A stretch of DNA of 18,697 bases from JBEIHX01 sp044375455 (GTDB taxonomy: Bacteria; Pseudomonadota; Alphaproteobacteria; Caulobacterales; Aquidulcibacteraceae), in assembly GCA_044375455.1 (NCBI GenBank), contig JBILMQ010000032.1:1-18697 (forward strand). The letters are read 5' to 3'. Made by a program: the position numbers and the translations under genes. The notes beneath the pieces are model-generated. The model was not told where the DNA came from. It worked only from the letters and a program-made list of their open reading frames with translations, and did no database searches. Numbering within the stretch: position 1 is the stretch's first letter; the number at the start of each line of letters is the position of its first letter. Shown piece after piece: positions 7,918 through 15,227 of this stretch.

Positions 7918-8799
7918 ATGCGACTGTTGCGGGCTGCCACAGTGACAGTGGAAGATGTCGACGCGACGGCGGCGCGATACCGCGATTTCCTCGACTACCG
8001 GACGGTTGAAGAAAGCTGCGTGCCAGACGCGTTGGCGGCTGCCTGGCGTGCGCCGGCGAGCGCGGGCGCGCGCATGATCACCATGGCCCCCGCAAGCGGG
8101 CGCGAGATTTTTCTGCGCTTCGTTGAGGGGGGGACGCCACCGGAGTACCGCCCTCTTCGAACCTTCGGGTGGGCCGCGATCGAGATATGCGTCAGTGACG
8201 TCTTCGCCGTAAACGAAAGACTGCAAGAAAGCCCGTTCGAGATCATCGGCCCGCCCCGTGAACTTGACGGTCTGCCGGCGATCATCCCGATGCAGGTCAA
8301 GGGCCCGGATCAGGAGATCGTCTATCTCACGCAGATTCGCAGCGACCTTCCGGCCTATGATCTGCCGCGTGCGCAGGGCCTGATCGACTGTCTGTTCATC
8401 CTGGTGCTGGCCTGCTCCGACATGCGCGCCAGCAACGCTTGGTTCAGCGAAGTGCTGAAGCTTGAAGCGGGTCGGGAGATGGACATCGTCTACACCATGC
8501 TGGCGAAGAGCTTTGCAACGCCCCTGGAGCAGAAATTCACGATCTCAACGCTGGTCCATGAACGCGACGTCTTTCTCGAGACGGATCAGTATCCGCCCGA
8601 AGCCACGCCGCGACCGCGCCATGCAGGCGCGCTGCCGCCGGGTGTCGCGATGTGCACCCTCTTGCATCCCGAGTTTGATGCAATCAGAGGCGAGTGGACG
8701 TTGCCGCCGATGCGCCAGGGCGGCCTCATCTACGCCGGGCGCCGTTCCGGGGTGTTGTGCGCCCCCGACGGAACGCTCGTGGAGGTGGTGGAGGCATGA
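7918..8799 (+). CDS. VOC (glyoxalase/dioxygenase-fold) superfamily protein, two modules
   Basis: A 293-residue protein that reads as two vicinal-oxygen-chelate halves. Residues 1 to about 140 open with 'LLRAATVTVEDVDATAARYRDFLDYRTVEE' and close with 'GPDQEIVYLTQI'. Residues about 155 to 293 open with 'DCLFILVLACSDMRASNAWFSEVLKLEAG' and close with 'SGVLCAPDGTLVEVVEA'. Strand-helix openings with a Tyr/Phe-rich '(R)YRDFL' or 'WFSEVL' helix and Glu-ending last strands are typical of the fold. The His that normally provides a metal ligand in the first strand of each half is absent, so metal-dependent chemistry is doubtful. I chose ATG 7918 because AAAAGG at 7903-7908 lies nine bases before it; ATG at 7909 directly abuts that site. 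Function unknown. It is on the same strand as, and about 620 bp before, the duplicated hydrolase gene. Confidence 0.8.
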   Translation: MRLLRAATVTVEDVDATAARYRDFLDYRTVEESCVPDALAAAWRAPASAGARMITMAPASGREIFLRFVEGGTPPEYRPLRTFGWAAIEICVSDVFAVNERLQESPFEIIGPPRELDGLPAIIPMQVKGPDQEIVYLTQIRSDLPAYDLPRAQGLIDCLFILVLACSDMRASNAWFSEVLKLEAGREMDIVYTMLAKSFATPLEQKFTISTLVHERDVFLETDQYPPEATPRPRHAGALPPGVAMCTLLHPEFDAIRGEWTLPPMRQGGLIYAGRRSGVLCAPDGTLVEVVEA

Positions 8800-9420
8800 A
8801 GCGGGGCGGCGATTATGTTTCGGCCGTGCGAGCAGACGGGACATGACCAAGCGTTGCGTCAGATCGCACTGCCCACAGCGGGCCCTGGCTGCCTTCTCTT
8901 GCATAGGCCGCTTCGGGCAAGGCTCCCTCGGCATTGCGCCGACCGCATGTGAGACCTGTGCATCGCTGCCCGCCAGAGCAGGCCCGACGCCGGTCACCGC
9001 ACGCGTTATACCGGCGGGCGCGTGGGCGAACGCGGCAGATACGCGCTCCTCAGACGGCGCCGTCGCGCATCGCTTTCAGGGGATATTCTGGAGGCCATGG
9101 AAGGGCCAGCCTCAAAGGTCGCCCCGCGGACTGGACCGGCAGCCACAAGGCTGGATCGGCGACCTCAAGACCGCACTGCCCCGTCTCGCCCGCGCGCATG
9201 CGCCTGCCCGCAGCCCGCTGATGGCGCGCCCAGCATGCGGCGAGGATAGGGCTCGCCCACGGGCGAGGAGCCCGCGCCCTGTCCGGCGCCGCGCTGGCGG
9301 GGGGTGTGGAAACAAAGCCCCGGGGCGCCAGGCGGAGCCTCATTGGCTCCGCCGGGCAGCGGTTGCAGACGGTCGTCGATCGTCAGCCTGCGCCGCGGTC
9401 CCACTCAAGCGGGAGCGATC
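8800..9420 (+). other. 621 bp gap between VOC and tandem hydrolase genes; structured, possibly containing marginal ORFs
   Basis: No recognisable protein family is visible. A formal chain of ORFs fills it: 8796-8846 (16 residues) overlaps the VOC stop by ATGA, 8843-9424 (193 residues) overlaps that stop by ATGA, and its own stop overlaps the hydrolase start by ATGA. The 193-residue translation is Arg/Ala/Pro-rich, uses AGA, ATA and AGG codons, and looks like a shadow frame, so I do not annotate it as a gene. The last 170 bases hold two strong stem-loops (9249-9273 imperfect, 9331-9353 perfect). This may be a long leader of the hydrolase mRNA or a decayed gene. Confidence 0.5.
9331..9353 (+). 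other. perfect 9 bp stem-loop upstream of the tandem hydrolase gene
   Basis: GGCGGAGCC at 9331-9339 pairs perfectly with GGCTCCGCC at 9345-9353 around a TCATT loop. A second, bulged hairpin lies at 9249-9273 (GGGCTCGCC paired with GGCGAG and GAGCCC). No T-tract follows either stem, so neither fits an intrinsic terminator on the plus strand. The perfect one sits 67 bp before the hydrolase ATG and would be in its leader if transcription starts further upstream. Confidence 0.5.
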
Positions 9421-11124
9421 ATGAGCTGCTTGAAGCGCCACTGGGTCTGCGTAGATGGCCGCTTTGTGCATTACCGCAGGGGTGGCCATGGGCCGACGCT
9501 GCTGCTGATCCATGGCTCGCCGCAGTCATCCGGCGCGCTCACAAACTTGGCCGAGCGCCTTTCGGCCCGCTTCTGCGTGATCGCCCCGGACAATCCTGGC
9601 AATGGCCTTTCGGATGCGCTTGGCTCACCCAGCGAAGATCCGCTCGACTACGGACGCGCGCTTCTGGCGCTGATGGATGCGCTCGACCTTACGCGTGTCG
9701 CCGCCTACGGATTTCATACCGGCGCAGTGATTGCAGCGGCGGCGGCCGGACTTGCTCCAGCCCGCTTCAGCGCGCTCGCGCTGGACGGACTGCCCATGTG
9801 GACGCAGGACGAGCGCGCAGACCTCCTGACACACTACCTGCCGCCCCATCCGCCGCAGTGGGATGGCGGCCACCTGTGGTGGGCCTGGATGCGTCTTGAG
9901 GAGCAGACCCTGTACTTTCCCTGGTATGCGCACAGTCCGCAGCACCGCATGCTTTCGGGGCGCGGGACGCCAGAGCGAATTCACGCCAACTTGATTGATC
10001 TGCTGGACGCTGGCGAGGCTTATCGGCCGCTATACTCAGCCGCATTTCGCGCCGATGGTCAGACGCTTGCGCGAGCCTTCTGTGGACCGCGGCTGGTCTT
10101 TGCGGTCAGAAGCGACCCGCTTGCGGGCCATCTCGATCGGCTGGCGCAGCAGGACCCGGCGCTGCAGGTTCAGATCTGCGCGGACCGCGACGATGCTGAT
10201 GAAAGGCTCGCCGCCTTTCTTGCCGCCCACCCCGCACAGCCGGCGCCCGCAGCGCCGGAACCGGGGACCGATCGCAATGGTCTCAGCCGCGGGTTCGCGG
10301 AGATCGCAGCGATGCCTGAGGCGCCCGCAGGATGTTCGAAAGGCGTCCATACGATTGGGTGGCGCGGCAGCCTCACTGGCGCCGGCAGACCCCTGATCCT
10401 TCTGCATGACGCCGGCGGCTCCAGCAAATTGTGGACTGGGGGCCTTGGCGAGATCGCGCAACACCGCCCCGTCCTTGCGATCGATCTGCCCGGCCATGGC
10501 TGGAGCCGCGAAACCAACTGGCCATCGCGCAGCGACGACGGTGTGGAAATCGTCGCTGCGGCCTTGCGGCCGACGATCCGCGACCTGGGACTTGAAACAG
10601 CGGCCGTGGCGGGGCTGCATGTCGGCGGCCAGATTGCACTCGCCCTGCAAACGGCGACATCCACCGCCGGCGGCGCCGCAATTATTGGCGCGCCGCACTA
10701 TACGCCAGCCGAGCGCCGCCGTTTCGCCAGGCACTACCCTCCCCGGGTCGGCGTAAGCCCGGATGGCGGCCACGTCCTGCGCGCCTGGCGCTGTGTGCGA
10801 CTGCAGGCGCTGGCGTTTCCCTGGTTTGATCCAAGCCCGCAGGCTGCTCTGTGTCCGGCGTCAGACGCCTTGGATCTGCAGGTTCTGCACCGGCGCGCCG
10901 TCGATCTGCTGAAGGCGGGCGTGAATGCGGACAGGGCCTATCTGAGCCAATTCGCCTATCCCACCAAGCCCGCCGTGCACCGCACCCGCGCGCCGATCCT
11001 GCGCTGGCTGCAAGATCCGTTGTGCCAGCCTGATCGCATCGCTGCGCTGGCGCCTGACGCCATCGTCGACCTCCCGGCGCGCCCGCGCGACTGGGCGGCA
11101 GTCCTCGCGCAGTGGCGCCGGTGA
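9421..11124 (+). CDS. tandem double alpha/beta-hydrolase-fold protein with His in both nucleophile positions
   Basis: A 567-residue protein made of two alpha/beta-hydrolase modules joined by an Ala/Pro-rich linker around 268-285. Module 1 has the oxyanion-type 'LLLIHGSPQSS' (27-37), 'DNPGNGLSDA' (57-66) and an elbow Gly97-Phe98-His99-Thr100-Gly101. Module 2 has 'LILLHDAGGSS' (325-335), 'DLPGHGWS' (355-362) and an elbow Gly398-Leu399-His400-Val401-Gly402. In both, the G-x-S-x-G serine is His. The lid regions are clearly duplicated: 'DGGH' at 148-151 and 448-451, 'FPW' at 166-168 and 466-468, 'SPQ' at 172-174 and 472-474, 'DLL.AG' at 193-198 and 495-500. Asp232 in module 1 may be the family acid, but the usual C-terminal Gly-His is not evident in either half. 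ATG 9421 is preceded by GGGAG at 9410-9414. No function can be assigned; classical serine-esterase chemistry looks unlikely. It may be a pseudo-enzyme, binding protein or unusual lyase. Confidence 0.88.
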   Translation: MSCLKRHWVCVDGRFVHYRRGGHGPTLLLIHGSPQSSGALTNLAERLSARFCVIAPDNPGNGLSDALGSPSEDPLDYGRALLALMDALDLTRVAAYGFHTGAVIAAAAAGLAPARFSALALDGLPMWTQDERADLLTHYLPPHPPQWDGGHLWWAWMRLEEQTLYFPWYAHSPQHRMLSGRGTPERIHANLIDLLDAGEAYRPLYSAAFRADGQTLARAFCGPRLVFAVRSDPLAGHLDRLAQQDPALQVQICADRDDADERLAAFLAAHPAQPAPAAPEPGTDRNGLSRGFAEIAAMPEAPAGCSKGVHTIGWRGSLTGAGRPLILLHDAGGSSKLWTGGLGEIAQHRPVLAIDLPGHGWSRETNWPSRSDDGVEIVAAALRPTIRDLGLETAAVAGLHVGGQIALALQTATSTAGGAAIIGAPHYTPAERRRFARHYPPRVGVSPDGGHVLRAWRCVRLQALAFPWFDPSPQAALCPASDALDLQVLHRRAVDLLKAGVNADRAYLSQFAYPTKPAVHRTRAPILRWLQDPLCQPDRIAALAPDAIVDLPARPRDWAAVLAQWRR

Positions 11125-11241
11125 ACTGACAAAACCCGGCCACCGGAACACATGCCATCGCGCTCATGCCCGTCGCCAGCCGGGCGTTATTTGACATGAC
11201 GCGCTTTGCGACCACGAATGAACAGGACGCCCCCGAGGCGG

Positions 11242-12600
11242 TCAGACCCCCCAGCGCCACTCAGGCTCAATTGCGTCGGCCACAAGTCGTTCTGCCTCCG
11301 CCTCGCGCTGGTCGGCATAGATGTCGCGCAGGGGACCGAAGACCGCGCCGGCAAGATCGGACCGGCGAAAACCGTCGATGGCGTCCCAGAGACGACGCGG
11401 GAAACGCGGGTCGCGCGCCCGTTCGCGTCCATCGGTGGCTGGAGGTCCAGGATCAAGATCCTCCTGCAGGCCTTTGAGGATCCCGCCCAGGACCGCCGTC
11501 AACACCATATAGGGATTGGCGTCAGCGCCTGCGATGCGGTGCTCTATGCGGCGCGCCGCGCCACCCTCGCGGGGCGTCCGGAAGGCGACAGTGCGGTTGT
11601 CGATCCCCCATGCCCCGTCGACGGGTGCAAACACGCCAGGAACATACCGCCGGAAGGAGTTAAGGCTGGGGGCGAAGGCGAGAGCGAATTCAGGAAAGCT
11701 CGCCTTCATCCCGCCGATCGCCGCACGCAACCTGTGATCACCTTCCGGCCTGCGGTCATCAAATAGGTTTTCGCCGCTTTGATCGGCAAGGCTGACATGC
11801 ACGTGAAGTCCCGAGCCCGCCTCCCCGGGAAACGGCTTGGCCATGAATGTGGCGTCAAGACCGAGACTGCGAGCTGCGCCGCGCACCGCGCGTCGCTGCA
11901 GCAGAGCCAGGTCGGCGGCGCGCACTGCATCGGCTATATGATGGAGATTGATCTCAAACTGTGTGCTCGAGTACTCGGAACTGGTCGCGCCACATGGAAT
12001 CGCCTGGGCCGCACAGGCATCCTCAATACGCCTCAAAACATTGCCGAAATCGTCCAACTTATCTGTCCACAGACAGCCACCAGACAGTCTGCGCCCGCCA
12101 GTTCGCGGACATCGCGCCGGCGCCATCACGCCGTCCTCACAACGCGGCTCGATGAGATAAAACTCATACTCGAACGCGACGACGGGCGTCAGACCGAGGG
12201 CGGCGAACTTCGCAACGATCCGTTTGAGCGCCGCGCGCGGATCATAGTCCAGTGAGCAGCCCTGCGCAGAAATCGGATCCACCAGAACCTGCGCCGCAGG
12301 CGTCGGCGACCATGGCACCGGCGCCAGCAGGTCGGCAATCGCGTAGCCGGTCGCATCCGGGTCTCCGTCGACCGAGGAAAAGCCGCCGACCCCGAGGCTT
12401 TTGCCGCGGGCATCGTAGACAATCCCGGCGGGCGAAAAGCGCATGCCTTTGGCGAACAGACTCGCGGCGTCGCCGATCGGGTAACGCTTGCCGAAAGTGT
12501 TGCCGTTGAGGTCGAACACAAATGCATCAATGTGACGCGTGTCGGGATGGCGCGTGAGGAAGGCTCGTAAAGCGCCCTGACTATCTTGAATTGGGTCCAT
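11242..12600 (-). CDS. puuA: type I glutamine synthetase family, probable gamma-glutamylputrescine (polyamine) synthetase
   Basis: A 452-residue glutamine-synthetase fold protein that most likely joins glutamate to an amine using ATP, the first step of the gamma-glutamylated putrescine route (PuuA in E. coli; SpuB/PauA in Pseudomonas). It has an N-terminal beta-grasp ('HIDAFVFDLNGNTFGKRYP' at 23-41), metal-binding 'EYEFYLIE' (144-151), 'TQFEINLHH' with Glu216, 'GSGLHVHVSL' (262-271), 'NSFRRYVPG' (314-322), 'NRTVAFRTP' (335-343) and 'RIEHRIAGADANPY' (351-364). The adenylylation-loop tyrosine of ordinary GlnA (the NLYDLP motif) is missing and replaced by 'LQEDLDPGPP', which argues against the housekeeping enzyme. 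It begins 5 bp after the aminotransferase stop, with AGGA in that gene's end as ribosome binding site, and is last in the operon. The exact amine cannot be read from the sequence; ethanolamine or other polyamines remain possible. Confidence 0.87.
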   Translation of the reverse strand: MDPIQDSQGALRAFLTRHPDTRHIDAFVFDLNGNTFGKRYPIGDAASLFAKGMRFSPAGIVYDARGKSLGVGGFSSVDGDPDATGYAIADLLAPVPWSPTPAAQVLVDPISAQGCSLDYDPRAALKRIVAKFAALGLTPVVAFEYEFYLIEPRCEDGVMAPARCPRTGGRRLSGGCLWTDKLDDFGNVLRRIEDACAAQAIPCGATSSEYSSTQFEINLHHIADAVRAADLALLQRRAVRGAARSLGLDATFMAKPFPGEAGSGLHVHVSLADQSGENLFDDRRPEGDHRLRAAIGGMKASFPEFALAFAPSLNSFRRYVPGVFAPVDGAWGIDNRTVAFRTPREGGAARRIEHRIAGADANPYMVLTAVLGGILKGLQEDLDPGPPATDGRERARDPRFPRRLWDAIDGFRRSDLAGAVFGPLRDIYADQREAEAERLVADAIEPEWRWGV

Positions 12601-12605
12601 CTCTG

Positions 12606-13982
12606 TCAGTCCTGCAGGAGCGGGGTCGCTGCGTCGAGTGCGGCGCGGATGACGCTGATCAGGCGATCCAGCTCGACCTTCGAGATGATCAAGGGCGGCG
12701 ACATGACGATCGTGTCACGAATGGCGCGCACCATCACGCCGCGCTCGATACACAAATCGCGAACCAGAGGTCCGGCGACGCCTTCGCGCCCGGAGAAGCG
12801 CGCGCGCGTGGTCTTGTCGCAAACGATCTCCACCGCGCCAATCAGACCAAGACTGCGCGTCTCGCCAACCAGAGGATGGTCGTCCAACTCACGCAGGACC
12901 TCCTGAAGATACGGGCCGGTCACGGCGCGCGTTCGGCTGATCAGATCTTCCTGCTCAAGAATTGCGATGTTTGCGAGAGCCGCGGCTGCGCAGGTGGGAT
13001 GACCTGAGTAGGTGAAACCGTGCACGAACTCTCCGCCGGCCTTGAGGGTTCGGAATATATCCTCGCTCACGGCCGTTGCCGAAATCGGCAGATAGCCTGA
13101 CGACAAACCTTTCGCCATGGTGACGATGTCAGGATTGAAACCGAGACGCTGATGGCCGAACCACGCGCCAATCCTGCCGAAACCGCAAATCACTTCGTCG
13201 GCCACCAGCAAAATCCCGTAGCGACGGCAGGTTGCTTCCACCGCTGGCCAGTATGACGCAGGCGGGATGATAACCCCGCCAGCGCCTTGAACAGGCTCGC
13301 CGACAAAGGCAGCAATGTTGTCAGGCCCGAGTTCGAGGATTTTTTCTTCGAGAGCGTCGGCGCATAGGCGGCCGAACTCGAGCGGATCCATTGCGCCGCC
13401 TTCGCCATACCAGTACGGCTGGCGGACATGGTGAATATCCGGGATCGGCAATCCGCCCTGGGCGTGCATGGCGGCCATTCCACCGACACTCGCCGACCCG
13501 ATGGTCGATCCATGATACGCGTTTTTCCGTGAAAGGATGATCTTGCGCCAAGGTTTCTTCTTGACGCTCCAGAAATGACGAACCAGACGGATGACGGTGT
13601 CCATCGCCTCAGAACCGGACGAATTGAAAAAAACGTGCGGTTGACGGTCGTTGAGTTTTTCCGAAATCTTTGCGGCGAGCTGGATAGGCGGGGGCGTCGC
13701 GGTCCGGAAAAATGTATTGTAAAATGGCAGTTGCAGCATCTGATTGTACGCCGCCTCGGCGATGTCGCGCCGACCATACCCAACATTGACGCACCACAGA
13801 CCGGCCATGCCGTCCAGGTATTCCTTTCCATCGCCATCCCAGAAGCTGCATCCATCCGCCCGAACGATGATACGCGAGCCGCCGAGGTCTTCGATCAGCT
13901 GATAGTCGGCCTGTGCAGGAAGATGATGGGCGAGGTCCAGGCGACGCAATTCATCAATATCATAGTTTTTCAGGCGACTCAT
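12606..13982 (-). CDS. spuC: class III PLP-dependent aminotransferase, putrescine/polyamine aminotransferase (SpuC-like)
   Basis: A 458-residue fold-type I omega-aminotransferase that should move the terminal amino group of a diamine (or of a related omega-amine) to pyruvate or another 2-oxo acid. Landmarks are 'LDGMAGLWCVNVGYGR' (56-71), 'NSSGSEAMDTVIRL' (120-133), 'NAYHGSTIGSASVGG' (154-168), 'VGEPVQGAGG' (227-236), 'VADEVICGFGR' with PLP-pyridine Asp262, and 'TMAKGLSSGYLP' with Schiff-base Lys291. The 'GLWCVNVGYGR...AAYNQMLQLPFYNTFF' front end is characteristic of the SpuC/putrescine-pyruvate transaminase group rather than of GabT. ATG 13982 is preceded by TAAGGA with good spacing, 9 bp after the puuD-like stop. 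Taurine, beta-alanine or other omega-amines are possible alternative substrates; the neighbouring gamma-glutamylation genes favour putrescine. Confidence 0.88.
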   Translation of the reverse strand: MSRLKNYDIDELRRLDLAHHLPAQADYQLIEDLGGSRIIVRADGCSFWDGDGKEYLDGMAGLWCVNVGYGRRDIAEAAYNQMLQLPFYNTFFRTATPPPIQLAAKISEKLNDRQPHVFFNSSGSEAMDTVIRLVRHFWSVKKKPWRKIILSRKNAYHGSTIGSASVGGMAAMHAQGGLPIPDIHHVRQPYWYGEGGAMDPLEFGRLCADALEEKILELGPDNIAAFVGEPVQGAGGVIIPPASYWPAVEATCRRYGILLVADEVICGFGRIGAWFGHQRLGFNPDIVTMAKGLSSGYLPISATAVSEDIFRTLKAGGEFVHGFTYSGHPTCAAAALANIAILEQEDLISRTRAVTGPYLQEVLRELDDHPLVGETRSLGLIGAVEIVCDKTTRARFSGREGVAGPLVRDLCIERGVMVRAIRDTIVMSPPLIISKVELDRLISVIRAALDAATPLLQD

Positions 13983-13991
13983 CGGATGTCC

Positions 13992-14747
13992 TTATGGTTT
14001 CGCAATCGGGCTGTCGCCGCGCAGTGCGCGCCCGAGCAACCTGAAGAAGGCCTGAGACGCGGCATCGGCCTGCGGCTTCCATTCTGGATGCCACTGCACC
14101 GCCAGAACATCCGCCCCCTGCACGACTGCGGAAAAGGCCTCGATCAGCCCGTCCGGCGCGGTCGCCTCGACGCAAAGCCCGGCGCCCAGGTCTTTCACGC
14201 CTTGATAGTGGACCGAATTGACCTCAAGCGCCAGCGCGCCTGTCGCAGTCGCAAGCACGCCGCCAGGCGTCAGCGCCACGCGATGACGATGTGCGAACAT
14301 TGCAGCGAGATCGACGCGCTCTGGAGCGTGGTGCGCAAGGCCGACCGCGCCGCGCCCGACATCACGTCGCAACGTCCCCCCCATCGCGACATTGATTTCC
14401 TGAAAACCACGGCAAATCCCGAATACCGGCTTGCCGCGTTGGGCGACCGCCTCGATGAGACCGAGCGCCATGGCGTCACGCTCCACATCAAACGGGCCGT
14501 CGCCGGGATCGTCAGCGCCGTAGCGGTCCGGGGCGATGTTGGATGGCGTTCCGGTGAGCAGCAATCCGTCGAGCACTGCAGCGGCCTCGACGGCCGTCTG
14601 GTGCTCCGGGATTGAGGGCACGAGAACGATTACTGCGTCAGCAAAGCAGGCGGCCGCATCGACATATCGGCGCATCACGGAGGCCGCGGTTTCCGCGCCG
14701 AGCAGCCGGTTGCACGCGGTGATGCCGAGCAGCGGACGCCGGCTCAT
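13992..14747 (-). CDS. puuD: gamma-glutamyl-gamma-aminobutyrate hydrolase (class I glutamine amidotransferase-like, PuuD/SpuA)
   Basis: This peptidase C26-type hydrolase should release GABA from gamma-glutamyl-GABA. The 251-residue protein opens with 'RPLLGITACNR' and 'YVDAAACFADAVIVLVPSIP', and has 'LDGLLLTGTPSNIAPDRYG' (59-77) as in PuuD. The nucleophile is Cys112 in 'VFGICRGFQEINVAMGGTL' and the dyad/triad is completed by His220 and Glu222 in 'LAVQWHPEW'. The family uses 'GG.ED/SNI.P' and 'ICRGxQxxNV' motifs exactly as seen. ATG 14747 was chosen because it overlaps the cupin stop as ATGA, implying coupled translation; an upstream in-frame start at 14903 would run through the cupin gene. 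A weak AAGG lies before it. It is second in the minus-strand polyamine operon. Confidence 0.92.
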   Translation of the reverse strand: MSRRPLLGITACNRLLGAETAASVMRRYVDAAACFADAVIVLVPSIPEHQTAVEAAAVLDGLLLTGTPSNIAPDRYGADDPGDGPFDVERDAMALGLIEAVAQRGKPVFGICRGFQEINVAMGGTLRRDVGRGAVGLAHHAPERVDLAAMFAHRHRVALTPGGVLATATGALALEVNSVHYQGVKDLGAGLCVEATAPDGLIEAFSAVVQGADVLAVQWHPEWKPQADAASQAFFRLLGRALRGDSPIAKP

Positions 14748-15112
14748 CGGAGCGCCTTGGCGGCAGTTTCCGGGGAGAGAATGACAGAGGTCTTCAACAT
14801 CGCCTGAACCACCCGAAAAGTCCCGCGGAAGCCCGGTTCGATGACAAAGGCGTCGCCAGTGGCGAAACGCCGTGTCTGATCGCCCTTGGCCGTCTGCTCG
14901 CACACGCCTTCGCCGACACAGCAGAACTCCCGCTCATCATACGCAACGCGCCGGGCGACGGGCGACGATGACCACACGCCCGCAGAGACGCTTTCCTTTG
15001 CATACCCATTGACAGTGCGGAACGCCGGAGCGTCCGCGACGATCCGGTCCGGCGCTGGAGCGTGTGTGTCAGCTTCACCCTGCGGCGACGCGATGGCGAT
15101 GATCCAGGACAT
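14744..15112 (-). CDS. cupin-domain protein (DUF861/Cupin_3 type), first gene of the polyamine operon
   Basis: A 122-residue single-domain cupin. It has 'VARRVAYDEREFCCVGEGVCEQT' in the middle and 'RFATGDAFVIEPGFRGTFRVVQAMLKTSVIL' toward the end, the Cupin_3 pattern of 'EEFCYVLEG' followed by 'aGDsfvvpPGf.G.w'. There is no helix-turn-helix, so it is not a PuuR-like repressor, although PuuR carries a cupin as its second domain. The usual cupin metal-binding histidines are absent in this subtype. The ATG at 15112 has a perfect AGGAGG six bases upstream, making it the best-initiated gene of the operon. It overlaps the next gene by ATGA. The role is unknown: small-molecule sensing or an accessory step on an amine or aldehyde intermediate are guesses from context only. 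Confidence 0.85.
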   Translation of the reverse strand: MSWIIAIASPQGEADTHAPAPDRIVADAPAFRTVNGYAKESVSAGVWSSSPVARRVAYDEREFCCVGEGVCEQTAKGDQTRRFATGDAFVIEPGFRGTFRVVQAMLKTSVILSPETAAKALR

Positions 15113-15181
15113 GTAACGCCTCCTCAAGGTCAAGCTAGCGGCGCCGGTCAGCAGACGCAAAGCGCCGACCCATGGACCGCG

Positions 15182-15196
15182 CCCGGCTTGCCCGGG
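15182..15196. promoter_or_regulatory. inverted repeat CCCGG-N5-CCGGG in the divergent cupin/gabT intergenic region
   Basis: CCCGG (15182-15186) and CCGGG (15192-15196) are perfect inverted arms around CTTGC. The dyad lies 31 bp before the gabT start and 69 bp before the cupin start, in the only 115 bp that can hold both promoters. It could be an operator coordinating the two halves of the locus or a chance GC palindrome; I cannot identify clear -35/-10 elements around it. Confidence 0.35.
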
Positions 15197-15227
15197 TAGC
15201 ATATCGCCGTCTTGTCAGGGACTGATC

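Noticed and set aside
7756..8226. N-terminal extension of the DUF1330 reading frame, including GRFxx repeats
   Set aside because: The perfect AAGGAGG site places the start at 7755, and the extension runs antisense through the VOC gene.
11168..11192. Possible terminator after the tandem hydrolase (GCCCG...CGGGC then GTTATTTG)
   Set aside because: Five-pair stem with an eight-base loop and no true T-tract; convergent gene ends make a terminator plausible here but this one is not convincing.
11242..12600. Housekeeping glutamine synthetase GlnA
   Set aside because: No adenylylation tyrosine motif, divergent C-terminus, and operon context of gamma-glutamyl-GABA hydrolase and a polyamine transaminase.
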